This document shows positions 1-8,966 of a stretch of 40,046 nucleotides of DNA, one piece after another. Positions within the stretch are counted from its first letter, which is position 1, and every line of letters starts with the position of its first letter. Below the pieces are notes generated by a model. That model searched no databases and had not been told where the DNA came from. It saw only the letters and a list, made by a program, of their open reading frames with translations. Where the stretch lies: positions 1 to 40,046 of the forward strand of contig JAHECC010000002.1 of assembly GCA_024641965.1 (NCBI GenBank), given 5' to 3'. This stretch comes from Rubrivivax sp. Lineage in GTDB: Bacteria > Pseudomonadota > Gammaproteobacteria > Burkholderiales > Burkholderiaceae_C. A program made the position numbers and the translations under genes.

Positions 1-32
1 TGCGGGCCCACTACTCTTGCGGAAGGTTAAAT

Positions 33-1466
33 ATGCGCGACTATCTGAAGTTCTACATCAACGGTGCCTGGGTCGACCCGGCCACGCCGAAGAGCATCGA
101 CGTCATCAACCCCGCCACCGAAAAGCCGGCCGGTCGCATCTCGATGGGCTCGGCCGCCGACGTGGACAAGGCGGTGAAGGCCGCGCGCGCGGCCTTCGAG
201 ACCTGGTCGCAAAGCAGCGTCGACGAGCGCGTGGCGTTGTTCGAGAAGCTGATCGAGGAATACAAGAAGCGCTACGCCGACATGGCCGCGGCCATCACCG
301 AAGAGATGGGCGCGCCGGCCGTGCTGTCGCAAAAGGCACAGGCGGCGATGGGCGTGGGCCACCTGCAATCGGCGCTGGGCATCTTGAAGACCTACGCCTT
401 CCAGGAAAAGCGTGGCACCACGATGCTGGTGAAGGAGCCGATCGGCGTGTGCGGCCTGATCACGCCGTGGAACTGGCCGGTGAACCAGATCGCCTGCAAG
501 GTGGCGCCGGCGCTGGCCGTGGGCTGCACGATGGTGCTCAAGCCCTCCGAGATCGCGCCCTTCTCGGCGCAGATCTGGACCGAGGTGATGCACGCCGCCG
601 GCGTGCCTGCGGGCGTGTTCAACCTGGTCAATGGCGACGGCCCGACGGTGGGTGCGGCGATCTCCAGCCACCCGGGCGTGGACATGGTCAGCTTCACCGG
701 CAGCACGCGCGCCGGCATCGAAGTCGCGCGCAACGCGGCGCCGACGGTCAAGCGCGTGCACCAGGAACTGGGCGGCAAGTCGCCCAACATCATCCTGCCC
801 GACGCCGACATCAAACGCGCGGTGACGGCCGGCGTGCGCGGCGTGATGCAGAACAGCGGCCAGAGCTGCAACGCGCCCACACGCATGCTGGTGCCCAACG
901 CGAAAATGGCCGAGGCGCTGGCGGTGGCCAAGGAGGTCGCTGAAGGCACGACGGTGGGTGCGCCCGACAGCGGCGCGGCCATCGGCCCGGTGATCTCGGC
1001 CACGCAGTGGGACAAGATCCAGACGCTGATCGAACGCGGCATCGAGGAAGGCGCCAAGGTCGTCGCTGGCGGCCCCGGCAAGCCGAAGGGGCTGGAGACG
1101 GGTTACTACGTCAAGCCGACCGTGCTGGGGCCGGTGACCAATGACAAGACGATTGCGCGAGAGGAGATCTTCGGCCCGGTGCTGACGATCATCGGCTACG
1201 ACACGGTGGACGAGGCGGTGGCCATCGCCAACGACACGCCCTATGGGCTGGCGGCCTACGTCTCGGGCGGCGATCTCGAAGGTGCCCGCCAGGTGGCCTC
1301 GCGCCTGCGCGCCGGCCAGGTGAACATCAACAGCGCCACCACCGATTTGATGGCGCCCTTCGGCGGCTTCAAGCAGTCGGGCAACGGGCGCGAATGGGGC
1401 GACCACGCTTTCGACGAGTTCCTCGAAGTCAAGGCCGTGCTGGGCTACGAAGCCAAGAGCGCCTGA
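33..1466 (+). CDS. NAD(P)-dependent aldehyde dehydrogenase
   Basis: A 477-residue member of the aldehyde dehydrogenase superfamily, full length for the family. It oxidises an aldehyde to the carboxylic acid with NAD(P)+ in the cytoplasm. Visible family marks are the TPWNWP cofactor segment, the general base Glu245 in [10 protein letters not shown], the catalytic Cys279 in SGQSCN, and the late EIFGPVL motif. The ATG at 33 follows a GGAAGG ribosome site. It is the first gene in the window of a same-strand run with a fused beta-oxidation enzyme, an epoxide hydrolase and an acyl-CoA synthetase, so a role in turning an aldehyde intermediate into an acid for CoA activation is a reasonable inference. 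The true substrate cannot be read from the sequence. The family call is very secure. Confidence 0.95.
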   Translation: MRDYLKFYINGAWVDPATPKSIDVINPATEKPAGRISMGSAADVDKAVKAARAAFETWSQSSVDERVALFEKLIEEYKKRYADMAAAITEEMGAPAVLSQKAQAAMGVGHLQSALGILKTYAFQEKRGTTMLVKEPIGVCGLITPWNWPVNQIACKVAPALAVGCTMVLKPSEIAPFSAQIWTEVMHAAGVPAGVFNLVNGDGPTVGAAISSHPGVDMVSFTGSTRAGIEVARNAAPTVKRVHQELGGKSPNIILPDADIKRAVTAGVRGVMQNSGQSCNAPTRMLVPNAKMAEALAVAKEVAEGTTVGAPDSGAAIGPVISATQWDKIQTLIERGIEEGAKVVAGGPGKPKGLETGYYVKPTVLGPVTNDKTIAREEIFGPVLTIIGYDTVDEAVAIANDTPYGLAAYVSGGDLEGARQVASRLRAGQVNINSATTDLMAPFGGFKQSGNGREWGDHAFDEFLEVKAVLGYEAKSA

Positions 1467-1477
1467 AGCGGCTGCAT

Positions 1478-1505
1478 CCTCTCTCCCGCTGGTGCGGGAG
1501 AGGGG
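1478..1505. repeat. REP-like extragenic palindrome
   Basis: Between the aldehyde dehydrogenase and the next gene lies a perfect 9-base stem, CTCTCCCGC and GCGGGAGAG (1481-1489 and 1494-1502), around a TGGT loop, with further C/G pairing outside. No T-run follows, so it is not a standard terminator. Palindromes of this CTCTCCCGC type are scattered through intergenic regions of many Burkholderiales and Xanthomonadales. It may stabilise the upstream message or reduce expression of the downstream gene. Confidence 0.6.
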
Positions 1506-1536
1506 CCCTACAAAACAACAGCAGGAGACACCGGCC

Positions 1537-3603
1537 ATGGCCGCGATCAATCAAGTCATCGATCTGAGCGTCGACGACGGCATTGCCGTCATCACCTCGA
1601 ACCATGCGCCGGTGAACGCGCTGTCGGCGATCGTGCGCGACGGGCTCACGGCGGCCTTCGAAAAGGCGATCGCCGACGATCAGGTCAAGGCCATCGTGCT
1701 GACCTGCGCCGGGCGCACCTTCTTCGCCGGTGCAGACATCAGCGAATTCGGCAAGCCGGCGAAGGGTGCGTCGCTGCACGCGCTGTTCGACAAGATGGAA
1801 AGCGCGCCGAAACCCGTCATCGCGGCGATCCACGGCACCTCGCTCGGCGGCGGTTTCGAGACCGCGCTGGTTTGCCACTACCGTGTGGCCGTTCCTTCCG
1901 CCAAGGTGGGCCTGCCAGAGGTCAAGCTCGGCCTGCTGGCCGGTGCAGGCGGCACTCAGCGCTTGCCGCGTCTGGTGGGTGCGGCCAAGGCGCTGGAGAT
2001 GGTGACCTCGGGCGTGCCCGTGGGCGGCAAGGCGGCGCTCGGCGCCGGGCTGGTGGATGAACTCGTGGCCGAAGGCACCGACCTGCGCGCAGCGGGCATC
2101 GCGTTCGCGCGCAAGGTACTGGCCGAGAAGCGGCCATTGAAGAAGGTGCGCGACCGTGCGGTCGAGGGCGCCACGCCCGAACTGTTCGCAGAGTTTCGCA
2201 AAAAGAACGCCAAGGCCTTCCGCGGCTTCGAGGCGCCCGAGGCGAGCATCAAATGCATCGAGGCTGCGGCACGGTTGCCCTTCGACGATGGCAAGAAGTT
2301 CGAGCGCGAGGAGTTCACGAAACTCGTCGCCGGCGTGCAGTCACAAGCGCAGCGCTACATGTTCTTTGCCGAGCGCCAGGCGGCCAAGATCGACGGCCTG
2401 CCGGAAGGCACCGCGACGAGACCGGTGAAGAAGGTGGGCCTCATCGGCGCGGGCACGATGGGCGGCGGCATTGCGATGAACTTCCTCAACAAGGGCATCG
2501 CGGTGACGATCGTCGAGACGCAGCAGGCCGCGCTCGACCGCGGCTGCGCGACGATCCGCAAGAACTACGAGAACACCGCCGCCAAGGGGCGCATGACCCA
2601 GGACGATGTCGAGAAGCGTATGGCCGCGTTGTCGCCGACGCTGGACCTGCAATCGCTGGCCGATGCCGACCTGATCATCGAGGCGGTGTTCGAGAACATG
2701 CCCATCAAGAAGGAGATCTTCGCCAAGCTCGACGCCATCGCCAAGCCCGGTGCGATCCTGGCCAGCAACACCAGCTACCTGAATGTGGACGAGATCGCCG
2801 CGGCGACGAAGCGGCCGCAGGACGTGGTCGGCATGCACTTCTTCAGCCCCGCCAACGTGATGAAGCTGCTGGAAGTGGTGCGCGGCGCGAAGACCGCGCC
2901 CGACGTGCTGGCCACCGCGATGGAAGTGGGCAAGACCATCGGCAAGGTGGCGGTGGTGGCCGGCGTGTGCCACGGCTTCATCGGCAACCGCATGCTGGCG
3001 CAGCGCCAGGCGCAGGCGGCGGCCATGGTCCTGGAAGGTGCGATGCCTTGGGATGTGGACCGTGTGGCCTATGACTTCGGCTGGCCGATGGGGCCGTTCC
3101 AGATGAGCGACCTGGCCGGGCTGGACATCGGCTGGTCGAAGGAAACTTCGAAGGGCGCGACGATCCGCGAGCGGCTTTGCGAGATGGACCGGCGAGGCCA
3201 GAAGACGGGGGCCGGCTTCTACGACTACGACGCCAAGCGCAACCGCACGAATCCCCCGCTGGTGGAAAAGCTGATCCTCGACTTCGCGGCCGAGAAGGGC
3301 ATCCAGCGCCGCAAGATCGGCGACGAGGAGATCCTGCAACGGCTGGTCTATCCGATGATCAACGAGGGCGCGAAGATCCTCGAAGAGGGCATGGCGCAGC
3401 GCGCCAGCGACATCGACGTGGTGTGGATCTACGGCTACGGCTGGCCGGTCTATCGCGGCGGGCCGATGTTCTATGCCGACACCGTCGGCGCGGCCGATGT
3501 GGTGGCGGCGCTGAAGAAGCTGGCACCGGTGCTGGGCGAGGGCTTCACGCTGGCGCCACTGCTGTTGAAGACGGCCGAAGCCAAGGGCCGCTTCACCGGT
3601 TGA
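1537..3603 (+). CDS. fused enoyl-CoA hydratase / 3-hydroxyacyl-CoA dehydrogenase
   Basis: A 688-residue bifunctional beta-oxidation enzyme of the FadB/FadJ type. Residues 1 to about 190 are a crotonase domain, with the oxyanion-forming TSLGGG segment and the [17 protein letters not shown] stretch. From about 295 comes the NAD-binding 3-hydroxyacyl-CoA dehydrogenase domain ([11 protein letters not shown]). The catalytic His434 sits in GMHFFSP, followed by the C-terminal helical domains. It hydrates trans-2-enoyl-CoA and oxidises the 3-hydroxyacyl-CoA to 3-ketoacyl-CoA. An in-frame ATG exists at 1492, but it lies inside the REP-like hairpin. The ATG at 1537, preceded by AGGAGA, is the better start. 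No thiolase gene is visible beside it. Whether it should be called fadB or fadJ is not clear, so no symbol is given. Confidence 0.93.
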   Translation: MAAINQVIDLSVDDGIAVITSNHAPVNALSAIVRDGLTAAFEKAIADDQVKAIVLTCAGRTFFAGADISEFGKPAKGASLHALFDKMESAPKPVIAAIHGTSLGGGFETALVCHYRVAVPSAKVGLPEVKLGLLAGAGGTQRLPRLVGAAKALEMVTSGVPVGGKAALGAGLVDELVAEGTDLRAAGIAFARKVLAEKRPLKKVRDRAVEGATPELFAEFRKKNAKAFRGFEAPEASIKCIEAAARLPFDDGKKFEREEFTKLVAGVQSQAQRYMFFAERQAAKIDGLPEGTATRPVKKVGLIGAGTMGGGIAMNFLNKGIAVTIVETQQAALDRGCATIRKNYENTAAKGRMTQDDVEKRMAALSPTLDLQSLADADLIIEAVFENMPIKKEIFAKLDAIAKPGAILASNTSYLNVDEIAAATKRPQDVVGMHFFSPANVMKLLEVVRGAKTAPDVLATAMEVGKTIGKVAVVAGVCHGFIGNRMLAQRQAQAAAMVLEGAMPWDVDRVAYDFGWPMGPFQMSDLAGLDIGWSKETSKGATIRERLCEMDRRGQKTGAGFYDYDAKRNRTNPPLVEKLILDFAAEKGIQRRKIGDEEILQRLVYPMINEGAKILEEGMAQRASDIDVVWIYGYGWPVYRGGPMFYADTVGAADVVAALKKLAPVLGEGFTLAPLLLKTAEAKGRFTG

Positions 3604-3609
3604 TGCAGC

Positions 3610-4758
3610 GTGACGAACGCTGCCCTGACTCCTTTCCGTATCGCGGCCACCGACGAGCAACTGGCGGACCTTAAGCGCCGCCTGAAGGCCACGCGCTGGC
3701 CCGATCCGGCCCCGGTGAACGACTGGTCACAGGGCCTGCCGCTGGCTTATGCGCAGGAGCTGTGCCGCTACTGGGCAGGCAACTATGACTGGCGCGCGCG
3801 CGAGGCGCGGCTGAATCGCTTCGATCAGTTCACGACGCCGATCGACGGCGTGCAGATCCACTTCATCCACGTGCGCTCGCCGCATGCGAAGGCGTTGCCG
3901 CTGCTGATGAGCCACGGCTGGCCGGGTTCAGTGGCCGAGTTTCACAAGATCATCGAGCCGCTGACCGACCCGACACGTTTCGGCGGCGATGCGGCCGACG
4001 CCTTCCACATCGTCTGTCCGTCGCTTCCCGGATACGGCTTCTCGGGCAAGCCCACCGAGATCGGCTGGAGCGTCGAGCGCATCGCGCGCGCCTGGCACGC
4101 GCTGATGCAGCGCCTGGGCCATGCGCACTACGTGGCGCAAGGGGGCGACTGGGGCTCGATGGTCACCACGGCCGTCGGCCTGCAGCATGCAGGGCCTTGC
4201 CTGGGCATCCACCTGACGATGCCGATCGTCGCGCCCGATCCGGCGACGATGCACGACTTGAGCGACAGCGAGAAGGCGATGCTCGCCGGGTTGAAGAAAT
4301 ACCGCGCCGAGGGCTCGGCCTACGCACGCCAGCAGGGCACGCGGCCGCAGACGCTGGGCTACGGCCTGGCCGACTCGCCGGCCGGCCAGGCGGCCTGGAT
4401 CGTCGAGAAGTACCAGGCCTGGATGGATTGCGACGGCCACCCCGAGAACGTGCTGACGCGCGACGAACTGCTCGACCAGGTGATGCTTTACTGGCTGCCG
4501 AATGCCGCCACCTCTTCGGCGCGGCTGTACTGGGAGAGCTTCGCCAAGGTCAATCGCGAGCCGCTGAGCTTGCCGGTGGGCATCAGCCTGTTCCCGAAGG
4601 AGATCTTCCGTTGCTCGCGGCGCTGGGCCGAGCAACGCTTCCAGAAGCTGATTCATTTCCGCGAGTTCGACAGGGGCGGGCACTTCGCCGCGCTCGAACG
4701 CCCCGAGGTGCTGGTGGATGAAATCCGCGCCTGTTTCCGGCCCCTGCGCCAGACCTGA
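3610..4758 (+). CDS. epoxide hydrolase, alpha/beta-hydrolase fold with EHN domain
   Basis: A 382-residue protein of the microsomal-type epoxide hydrolase family: an N-terminal EHN segment (about residues 5-110) followed by an alpha/beta-hydrolase domain. Visible catalytic parts are the oxyanion motif HGWPGS, the nucleophile Asp180 in QGGDWGS and the base His358 near the end (GGHFAALE). It adds water to an epoxide to give a diol. The start is GTG at 3610, six bases after the previous stop, so it is very probably co-transcribed with the beta-oxidation enzyme. The ribosome site is weak, which suggests translational coupling. Its place among acid- and CoA-processing enzymes hints at use of an epoxidised or alkene-derived carbon source. 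The substrate is unknown. Confidence 0.9.
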   Translation: MTNAALTPFRIAATDEQLADLKRRLKATRWPDPAPVNDWSQGLPLAYAQELCRYWAGNYDWRAREARLNRFDQFTTPIDGVQIHFIHVRSPHAKALPLLMSHGWPGSVAEFHKIIEPLTDPTRFGGDAADAFHIVCPSLPGYGFSGKPTEIGWSVERIARAWHALMQRLGHAHYVAQGGDWGSMVTTAVGLQHAGPCLGIHLTMPIVAPDPATMHDLSDSEKAMLAGLKKYRAEGSAYARQQGTRPQTLGYGLADSPAGQAAWIVEKYQAWMDCDGHPENVLTRDELLDQVMLYWLPNAATSSARLYWESFAKVNREPLSLPVGISLFPKEIFRCSRRWAEQRFQKLIHFREFDRGGHFAALERPEVLVDEIRACFRPLRQT

Positions 4759-4768
4759 GGTTCGACTG

Positions 4769-6316
4769 ATGCAAACCAACTTCGGCCAGTTCCTGCGCCG
4801 CCGCGCCTTCCTCAGCCCCGGCGTCGAGGCCATCGTCGAGCCCGCGGTCGGGCGCCGCCTGAACTTTCGTGAACTGAACGCGCGCTGCAACCGCGTGGCG
4901 CATGCGCTGACGGCGTCGGGAGTGGCGGCGGGCGATCGCGTGGCGCTGCTGTTGATGAACAGTGCCGAGTTCGTCGAGAGCTTCTTCGCGGTGGCGAAGA
5001 TCGGCGCCGTCAACGTGCCGCTGAACTGGCGGCTCGTGGCCGACGAACTGGAGTTCATCCTCAAGGATTCGGGCAGCACCGTGCTGCTGTACTCGGAAAA
5101 TTTCGCGCCGGTGGTGGCGGAACTGCAGCGTCGTGGCGGCAAGACCGACCTGCGCTGCTGGGTGCAGGTGGGCGGTGCGCCGCCGGCCTTCGCGCTGGAC
5201 TACGACGCCTGGAGCGGTGCGACGTCGGCGGACGAGCCCGAGCCCGCCGGCTTCGACGATGACCTGTTGTTCATCATGTACACCTCGGGCACGACCGGCT
5301 TGCCCAAGGGTGTGATGCACTCGCACCGCACGGTGATGTGGAGCGTGATGTCGGTCGGGGCCAGCGCGGACATGCACTACAAGGACCGCTACCTGACGGC
5401 GCTGCCGCTGTTCCATGTGGGCGCGCTGACGCCGACGATGGGCTGCATCCACCGCGGCTGCACGCAGGTGATCCTGAAGGCCTTCGACCCCAAGCTGGCC
5501 TGGGAGTTGATCCGCGACGAGAAGATCAACACCACGCTGCTGGTGCCGGCGATGCTGCAGTTCATGCAGGCCGCTTACGACAAGAACGTGCACGACGCGA
5601 GCACGCTGCGCTGGTGCCTGAGCGGCGCCGCGCCGGTGCCGGTGTCGTTGATCCAGGCCTATGCCGAGATGGGCGTCGAGATCCACCAGGTCTATGGGCT
5701 GACCGAAAGCTGCGGTCCCGGTTGCATGATCATGGGCGAGGACGCGATCACGCGCGCAGGCTCCACCGGCCGCGCCTACTTCTTCACCGACGTGCGCGTC
5801 GCTGACATCGACGGCCAGGACTGCGCGCCGGGCGAGCCGGGCGAGGTGCTGATGCGCGGGCCGCACAACATGCTCGGCTACTGGAACCGCCCCGACGCCA
5901 CCGCCGCCGCGCTGCGTGACGGCTGGCTGCACACCGGCGACATCGGCACGATGGATGCGGAAGGCTTCGTCACCATCCGCGACCGCATGAAGGACATGCT
6001 GATCTCGGGCGGCGAGAACATCTATCCGGCCGAGATCGAGAACATGCTGATGTCGCACCCACTGCTGGCCGATGCGGCGGTGATCGGGCTTGAGTCGCCC
6101 AAGTGGGGTGAGGTGCCGCTGGCGGTGGTGGTGCTGAAGAAGGACGCGCAACTCACCGAGGCCGAACTGCTGGCCTGGTGCAAGGGCCGGCTGGCGGGTT
6201 TCAAGCTGCCGAAGGCGGCGATCTTCAGCGCCGAGATTCCACGCAACCCCAGTGGCAAGATCCTGAAACGCGTGCTGCGCGAGCAATTCAAGTCACAGGT
6301 GCACGCGCCGGAATGA
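4769..6316 (+). CDS. AMP-binding acyl-CoA synthetase (class I)
   Basis: A 515-residue member of the ANL superfamily that joins a carboxylic acid to CoA through an acyl-adenylate. The P-loop-like motif YTSGTTGLPKG, the A5-type motif YGLTESCGPG, the HTGDIG motif and the C-terminal catalytic lysine region (PRNPSGKILKR) are all present. An upstream in-frame ATG at 4718 would overlap the epoxide hydrolase by about 40 bases. The ATG at 4769 has GAGG eight bases before it and gives the normal N-terminus, so it was chosen. It closes the four-gene plus-strand operon and faces a minus-strand lipoprotein gene 20 bases away. Chain length and ring preference cannot be told. Confidence 0.92.
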   Translation: MQTNFGQFLRRRAFLSPGVEAIVEPAVGRRLNFRELNARCNRVAHALTASGVAAGDRVALLLMNSAEFVESFFAVAKIGAVNVPLNWRLVADELEFILKDSGSTVLLYSENFAPVVAELQRRGGKTDLRCWVQVGGAPPAFALDYDAWSGATSADEPEPAGFDDDLLFIMYTSGTTGLPKGVMHSHRTVMWSVMSVGASADMHYKDRYLTALPLFHVGALTPTMGCIHRGCTQVILKAFDPKLAWELIRDEKINTTLLVPAMLQFMQAAYDKNVHDASTLRWCLSGAAPVPVSLIQAYAEMGVEIHQVYGLTESCGPGCMIMGEDAITRAGSTGRAYFFTDVRVADIDGQDCAPGEPGEVLMRGPHNMLGYWNRPDATAAALRDGWLHTGDIGTMDAEGFVTIRDRMKDMLISGGENIYPAEIENMLMSHPLLADAAVIGLESPKWGEVPLAVVVLKKDAQLTEAELLAWCKGRLAGFKLPKAAIFSAEIPRNPSGKILKRVLREQFKSQVHAPE

Positions 6317-6317
6317 G

Positions 6318-6331
6318 GCCGGCAACCCGGC
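6318..6331. other. short GC hairpin between convergent genes
   Basis: GCCGG and CCGGC pair around a CAAC loop in the 19-base gap between the acyl-CoA synthetase and the convergent lipoprotein gene. No T-run follows on either strand, so a terminator role is only a weak guess. Confidence 0.3.
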
Positions 6332-6335
6332 GGCG

Positions 6336-6926
6336 TCAGTTGCGGATGCGGGCCGATTTGGCGATCGACTCGGCCGCCACCACGCCCGTGGGGTAGAAGG
6401 CCAGGCGTGGTGCGGTGTAGGTGATGACGAAGAGTTCGCCGTTGCGCACCGCGCCCCAGCCGATGCCGCGCAGCCGCACGTCGTCCGCCCTGCGCACGCT
6501 GCTGAATTCGAAGCGGAATCCCGGCGTGTCGGCAAACGCGGCCGGCGCGACCAGGTCGAGCGTGAAGGACGAGCCACCGCGCGAGTACAAGCGCTCGAAC
6601 AGCGCGACGATTTCTGCAGTCTGCATGGTCGAGCGGTATTCCAGCGGCGCCTGCCCCTTGGGTTCCGTCGGGGTCGGCGCGAGCAGTGCGCCGTTCTTCA
6701 GCCCCACATAGAACTTCAAGGTGTCCACTGTGATGCCCTGCTGTGTCCAGGTGGGTACACCGTTGCCCTGATCACCTTCGAACTGGTTCCATGCCCGGTC
6801 CAGCTTGACGCTCAGACGCTCTTGCACGGTGACGTCGCCCGTGGCCACGCGCGATACCTGCGCACAGCCGGCCAAGCCGAGCGCTGCCACGGCCATGGCG
6901 GCCAGCAGAATGCGACGAAGTTTCAT
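6336..6926 (-). CDS. predicted lipoprotein, last gene of envelope trio
   Basis: A 196-residue protein that I do not recognise. Its N-terminus is a lipoprotein signal: a basic MKLRR start, a hydrophobic run and the lipobox LAGC with the acylated Cys21. No Asp follows the Cys (next residues are AQVS), so outer-membrane sorting is likely under E. coli rules. The mature part contains a polar beta-rich stretch without a known catalytic motif. Its start codon overlaps the stop of the M48 peptidase gene by four bases (ATGA), so the two are translationally coupled. It probably works with that peptidase in the envelope. Confidence 0.75.
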   Translation of the reverse strand: MKLRRILLAAMAVAALGLAGCAQVSRVATGDVTVQERLSVKLDRAWNQFEGDQGNGVPTWTQQGITVDTLKFYVGLKNGALLAPTPTEPKGQAPLEYRSTMQTAEIVALFERLYSRGGSSFTLDLVAPAAFADTPGFRFEFSSVRRADDVRLRGIGWGAVRNGELFVITYTAPRLAFYPTGVVAAESIAKSARIRN

Positions 6927-8068
6927 TTCGACTCCTCGAGATATTGACGGATCAGTCCGACGTCGGGCGCGTCCGGTGCCGCCTCCAGGTAGTTCTTCCA
7001 GGCCGCCCTGGCCGCGTCGCCCTGGTTGGCGGCGCGGTACAGCTCCGCCACCGAACGGTAGGTTTGTGCCGGCGCGTTGCCGGTGCGCAGTGCGGCCTGA
7101 AAGTCGATCCAGGCCAGATCGACATCGCCTGCAGCGGCGCGTCGTCGGCGCGCCTCACCGCGGAAATAGAGCAGCTCGGGTTGTTCGGGTTCGTTCGACA
7201 GCAGGCGGGTCAGCAGCACCACGCTCTCGTCGAGCCGGCCGCGCTTGATCTCCTCTTCCAGCAAGTCGAAGCGCACGGGCTTCAATTGCGCACGGAAGTC
7301 GTTCTCGCCAGTGCGGCCAGCTCCGTCACTGCCCAGACTCTGCAACGCGACGCGCCGTTCGTCCGAAGGCGGATGGGTGGCGAACAGCACGCTGTCCTGC
7401 GTCGGGTCGCCTGCCGGATTCGCTTTCAGCTCGGCCAGCAAATTGGCCCACACCTTGGCCGCTTCGCGCGTGTCGTAGCCGGCCGTGCGCATCAGCTGAA
7501 TGCTGATGCGGTCGGCATCACGCTCCTGGTCGCGCGAGAAGGCATAGGCGCCGCCCAGGGCCACCAACTGGCCGATCAGACCGTACACGCCGAGCGGGAT
7601 CATCACCGTGGCAAAGGCGGCGCGGGCCTTGGCGTCGCGCAGTCGTTCCAGCGAGTGGCGCTGCAGGTAGTGCCCGATTTCATGGGCCAGGATCGCGGCC
7701 AGCTGGGCTTCGTTCTCCATGCGCAGCAGCAGGCCGCTCCAGACCTGCATCATGCCGTTGGGCGCCATGCTGGCATTGAAAAAGGGCGTGCGCACCGCAT
7801 AGACACGGATGTCAGGGCAATGGCTGGCGCCAAGCCGGCAGGCCAGATCGCTGAGATAGTGCCCGAGCGGCTCGTCGCGCATGCGAAACGGGCTGCGGCG
7901 CAGCCTGGCCTCCTCGCGATCCATCAGCGCCCACAAGCCGCCTTCGTCGCTGGCGACGTCGGGGTGCGCGAAACGCGGGGGCACTTCCCAGGCAGTCTGC
8001 GCCGCCGCCAAACCGCCCAGTGCCGCGCAGTGCGCACAACCCCACTGCAGCCATCGCCGGCGCTTCAT
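6923..8068 (-). CDS. M48 family zinc metallopeptidase with TPR-like tail
   Basis: A 381-residue exported peptidase. An N-terminal signal (basic start, hydrophobic core ending near AAAQ at 21-24) is followed by an M48 domain. The zinc motif is HEIGH at 129-133 and the third ligand is probably Glu182 in QERDAD. The region after about 280 is rich in alanine-containing helices and looks like tetratricopeptide repeats, the layout of the periplasmic chaperone/protease BepA. BepA-like proteins monitor outer-membrane protein and LPS-transport assembly; applying that role here is inference. It overlaps both neighbours by four bases. The hydrophobic stretch at about 150-175 after the zinc motif is usual in M48 enzymes. 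Confidence 0.85.
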   Translation of the reverse strand: MKRRRWLQWGCAHCAALGGLAAAQTAWEVPPRFAHPDVASDEGGLWALMDREEARLRRSPFRMRDEPLGHYLSDLACRLGASHCPDIRVYAVRTPFFNASMAPNGMMQVWSGLLLRMENEAQLAAILAHEIGHYLQRHSLERLRDAKARAAFATVMIPLGVYGLIGQLVALGGAYAFSRDQERDADRISIQLMRTAGYDTREAAKVWANLLAELKANPAGDPTQDSVLFATHPPSDERRVALQSLGSDGAGRTGENDFRAQLKPVRFDLLEEEIKRGRLDESVVLLTRLLSNEPEQPELLYFRGEARRRRAAAGDVDLAWIDFQAALRTGNAPAQTYRSVAELYRAANQGDAARAAWKNYLEAAPDAPDVGLIRQYLEESK

Positions 8069-8799
8069 TTCACCGCCGGATAGCCGCTCATCAGGGCCTC
8101 GATCGACTCCTTGGCCGGGCCTGCCTCGCGCAGGTCGCCGAAGCCGCGCTGCAACTTGTTGAACCAGACCACATCGCCATTGCGAAGGTCGACCAGCGAC
8201 GCATAGCCCACCTGGACGCCGCCGCCGAGCGCCACGTGGCCCAGCGACAGAATGGCAACCGCCACGATGGCGGCCACGCGTTCCTGGCTGGCGTAGCTGT
8301 CGCGCACCCAGAAGAACAGCGCAAAGTCGGCGCCGGTCTTGTCACGCAACGCCTGCATGGCATTGCCGAAACTCCAGTTCAGTTGTCCGGCCTTGGTGGG
8401 CAGTTCCCACATCGGCCCGCCAAAGTGATGCAGCGCAATCGACTGTGCGACCGCAGCCTGCAAGGCCACCAGTTCGGCGAACTCATCGGCCTGCTCCGCG
8501 GTGATCGAAACGACCGCGACGCGCGCCTGCTCCTGGCGTGCGCGGATGGCCTCGTTCATGTGCTGCAAGGCGCCTTCGGTCCAGTCGGCCCTGGGCTCGG
8601 GGATGCCGCCGGCACTGAGTGAGTACAACTCCACGTCGATCGGCATCAGCAGCAACTTGTCGCTCACCCGCATGGAGATGAATCCCGGTGCGAGGTTTCT
8701 TGACTGCGCCACCGGCGCCGCTGCGCCCGACTGCGCTGTTGCGCCAGCAACTGCCAGCAGGAAGAAAGCCGCGAGGGCAAGGCGAAGTGTGCTCAGCAT
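8065..8799 (-). CDS. exported protein of unknown function, first gene of envelope trio
   Basis: A 244-residue protein with a cleavable signal peptide (hydrophobic from about 5 to 22, probable cut after ATA or AQS). The mature part has alternating hydrophobic strands and a glycine-rich hydrophobic segment (AILSLGHVALGGGVQVGYASLVDLRNGDVVWFN). That pattern, a strand reporting a lipoprotein-like DLRNGDVVWF motif, recalls CsgG/GNA1162-like envelope proteins, but I cannot assign the family. An in-frame ATG exists at 8916. The ATG at 8799 is preferred because GGGAGAGA precedes it and it places the signal peptide at the N-terminus. Its stop overlaps the start of the M48 peptidase gene. Confidence 0.75.
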   Translation of the reverse strand: MLSTLRLALAAFFLLAVAGATAQSGAAAPVAQSRNLAPGFISMRVSDKLLLMPIDVELYSLSAGGIPEPRADWTEGALQHMNEAIRARQEQARVAVVSITAEQADEFAELVALQAAVAQSIALHHFGGPMWELPTKAGQLNWSFGNAMQALRDKTGADFALFFWVRDSYASQERVAAIVAVAILSLGHVALGGGVQVGYASLVDLRNGDVVWFNKLQRGFGDLREAGPAKESIEALMSGYPAVK

Positions 8800-8966
8800 C
8801 AGGTCTCTCCCGGCAGACTCCAGAGCAACAAGCCAGCAGCCCAATCTGGCGCCGTAGGGGCCGATGATCTCTAGCAGTACGCAGACAAATTGTTGGCTTT
8901 TGCGGCTCGCGCGCATTGCCTTTCGTCAATGGAAAGCGGGGCTTCGAAGACCTGTGCTGGTCGGTT

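Noticed and set aside
27-1550. Long minus-strand open frame (507 codons) opposite the aldehyde dehydrogenase
   Set aside because: It is rich in Arg, His and Ala with no domain, the usual mirror of a high-GC gene; the plus-strand protein has complete catalytic motifs. The same applies to the other long antisense frames, such as 2341-3660 and 4583-6286.
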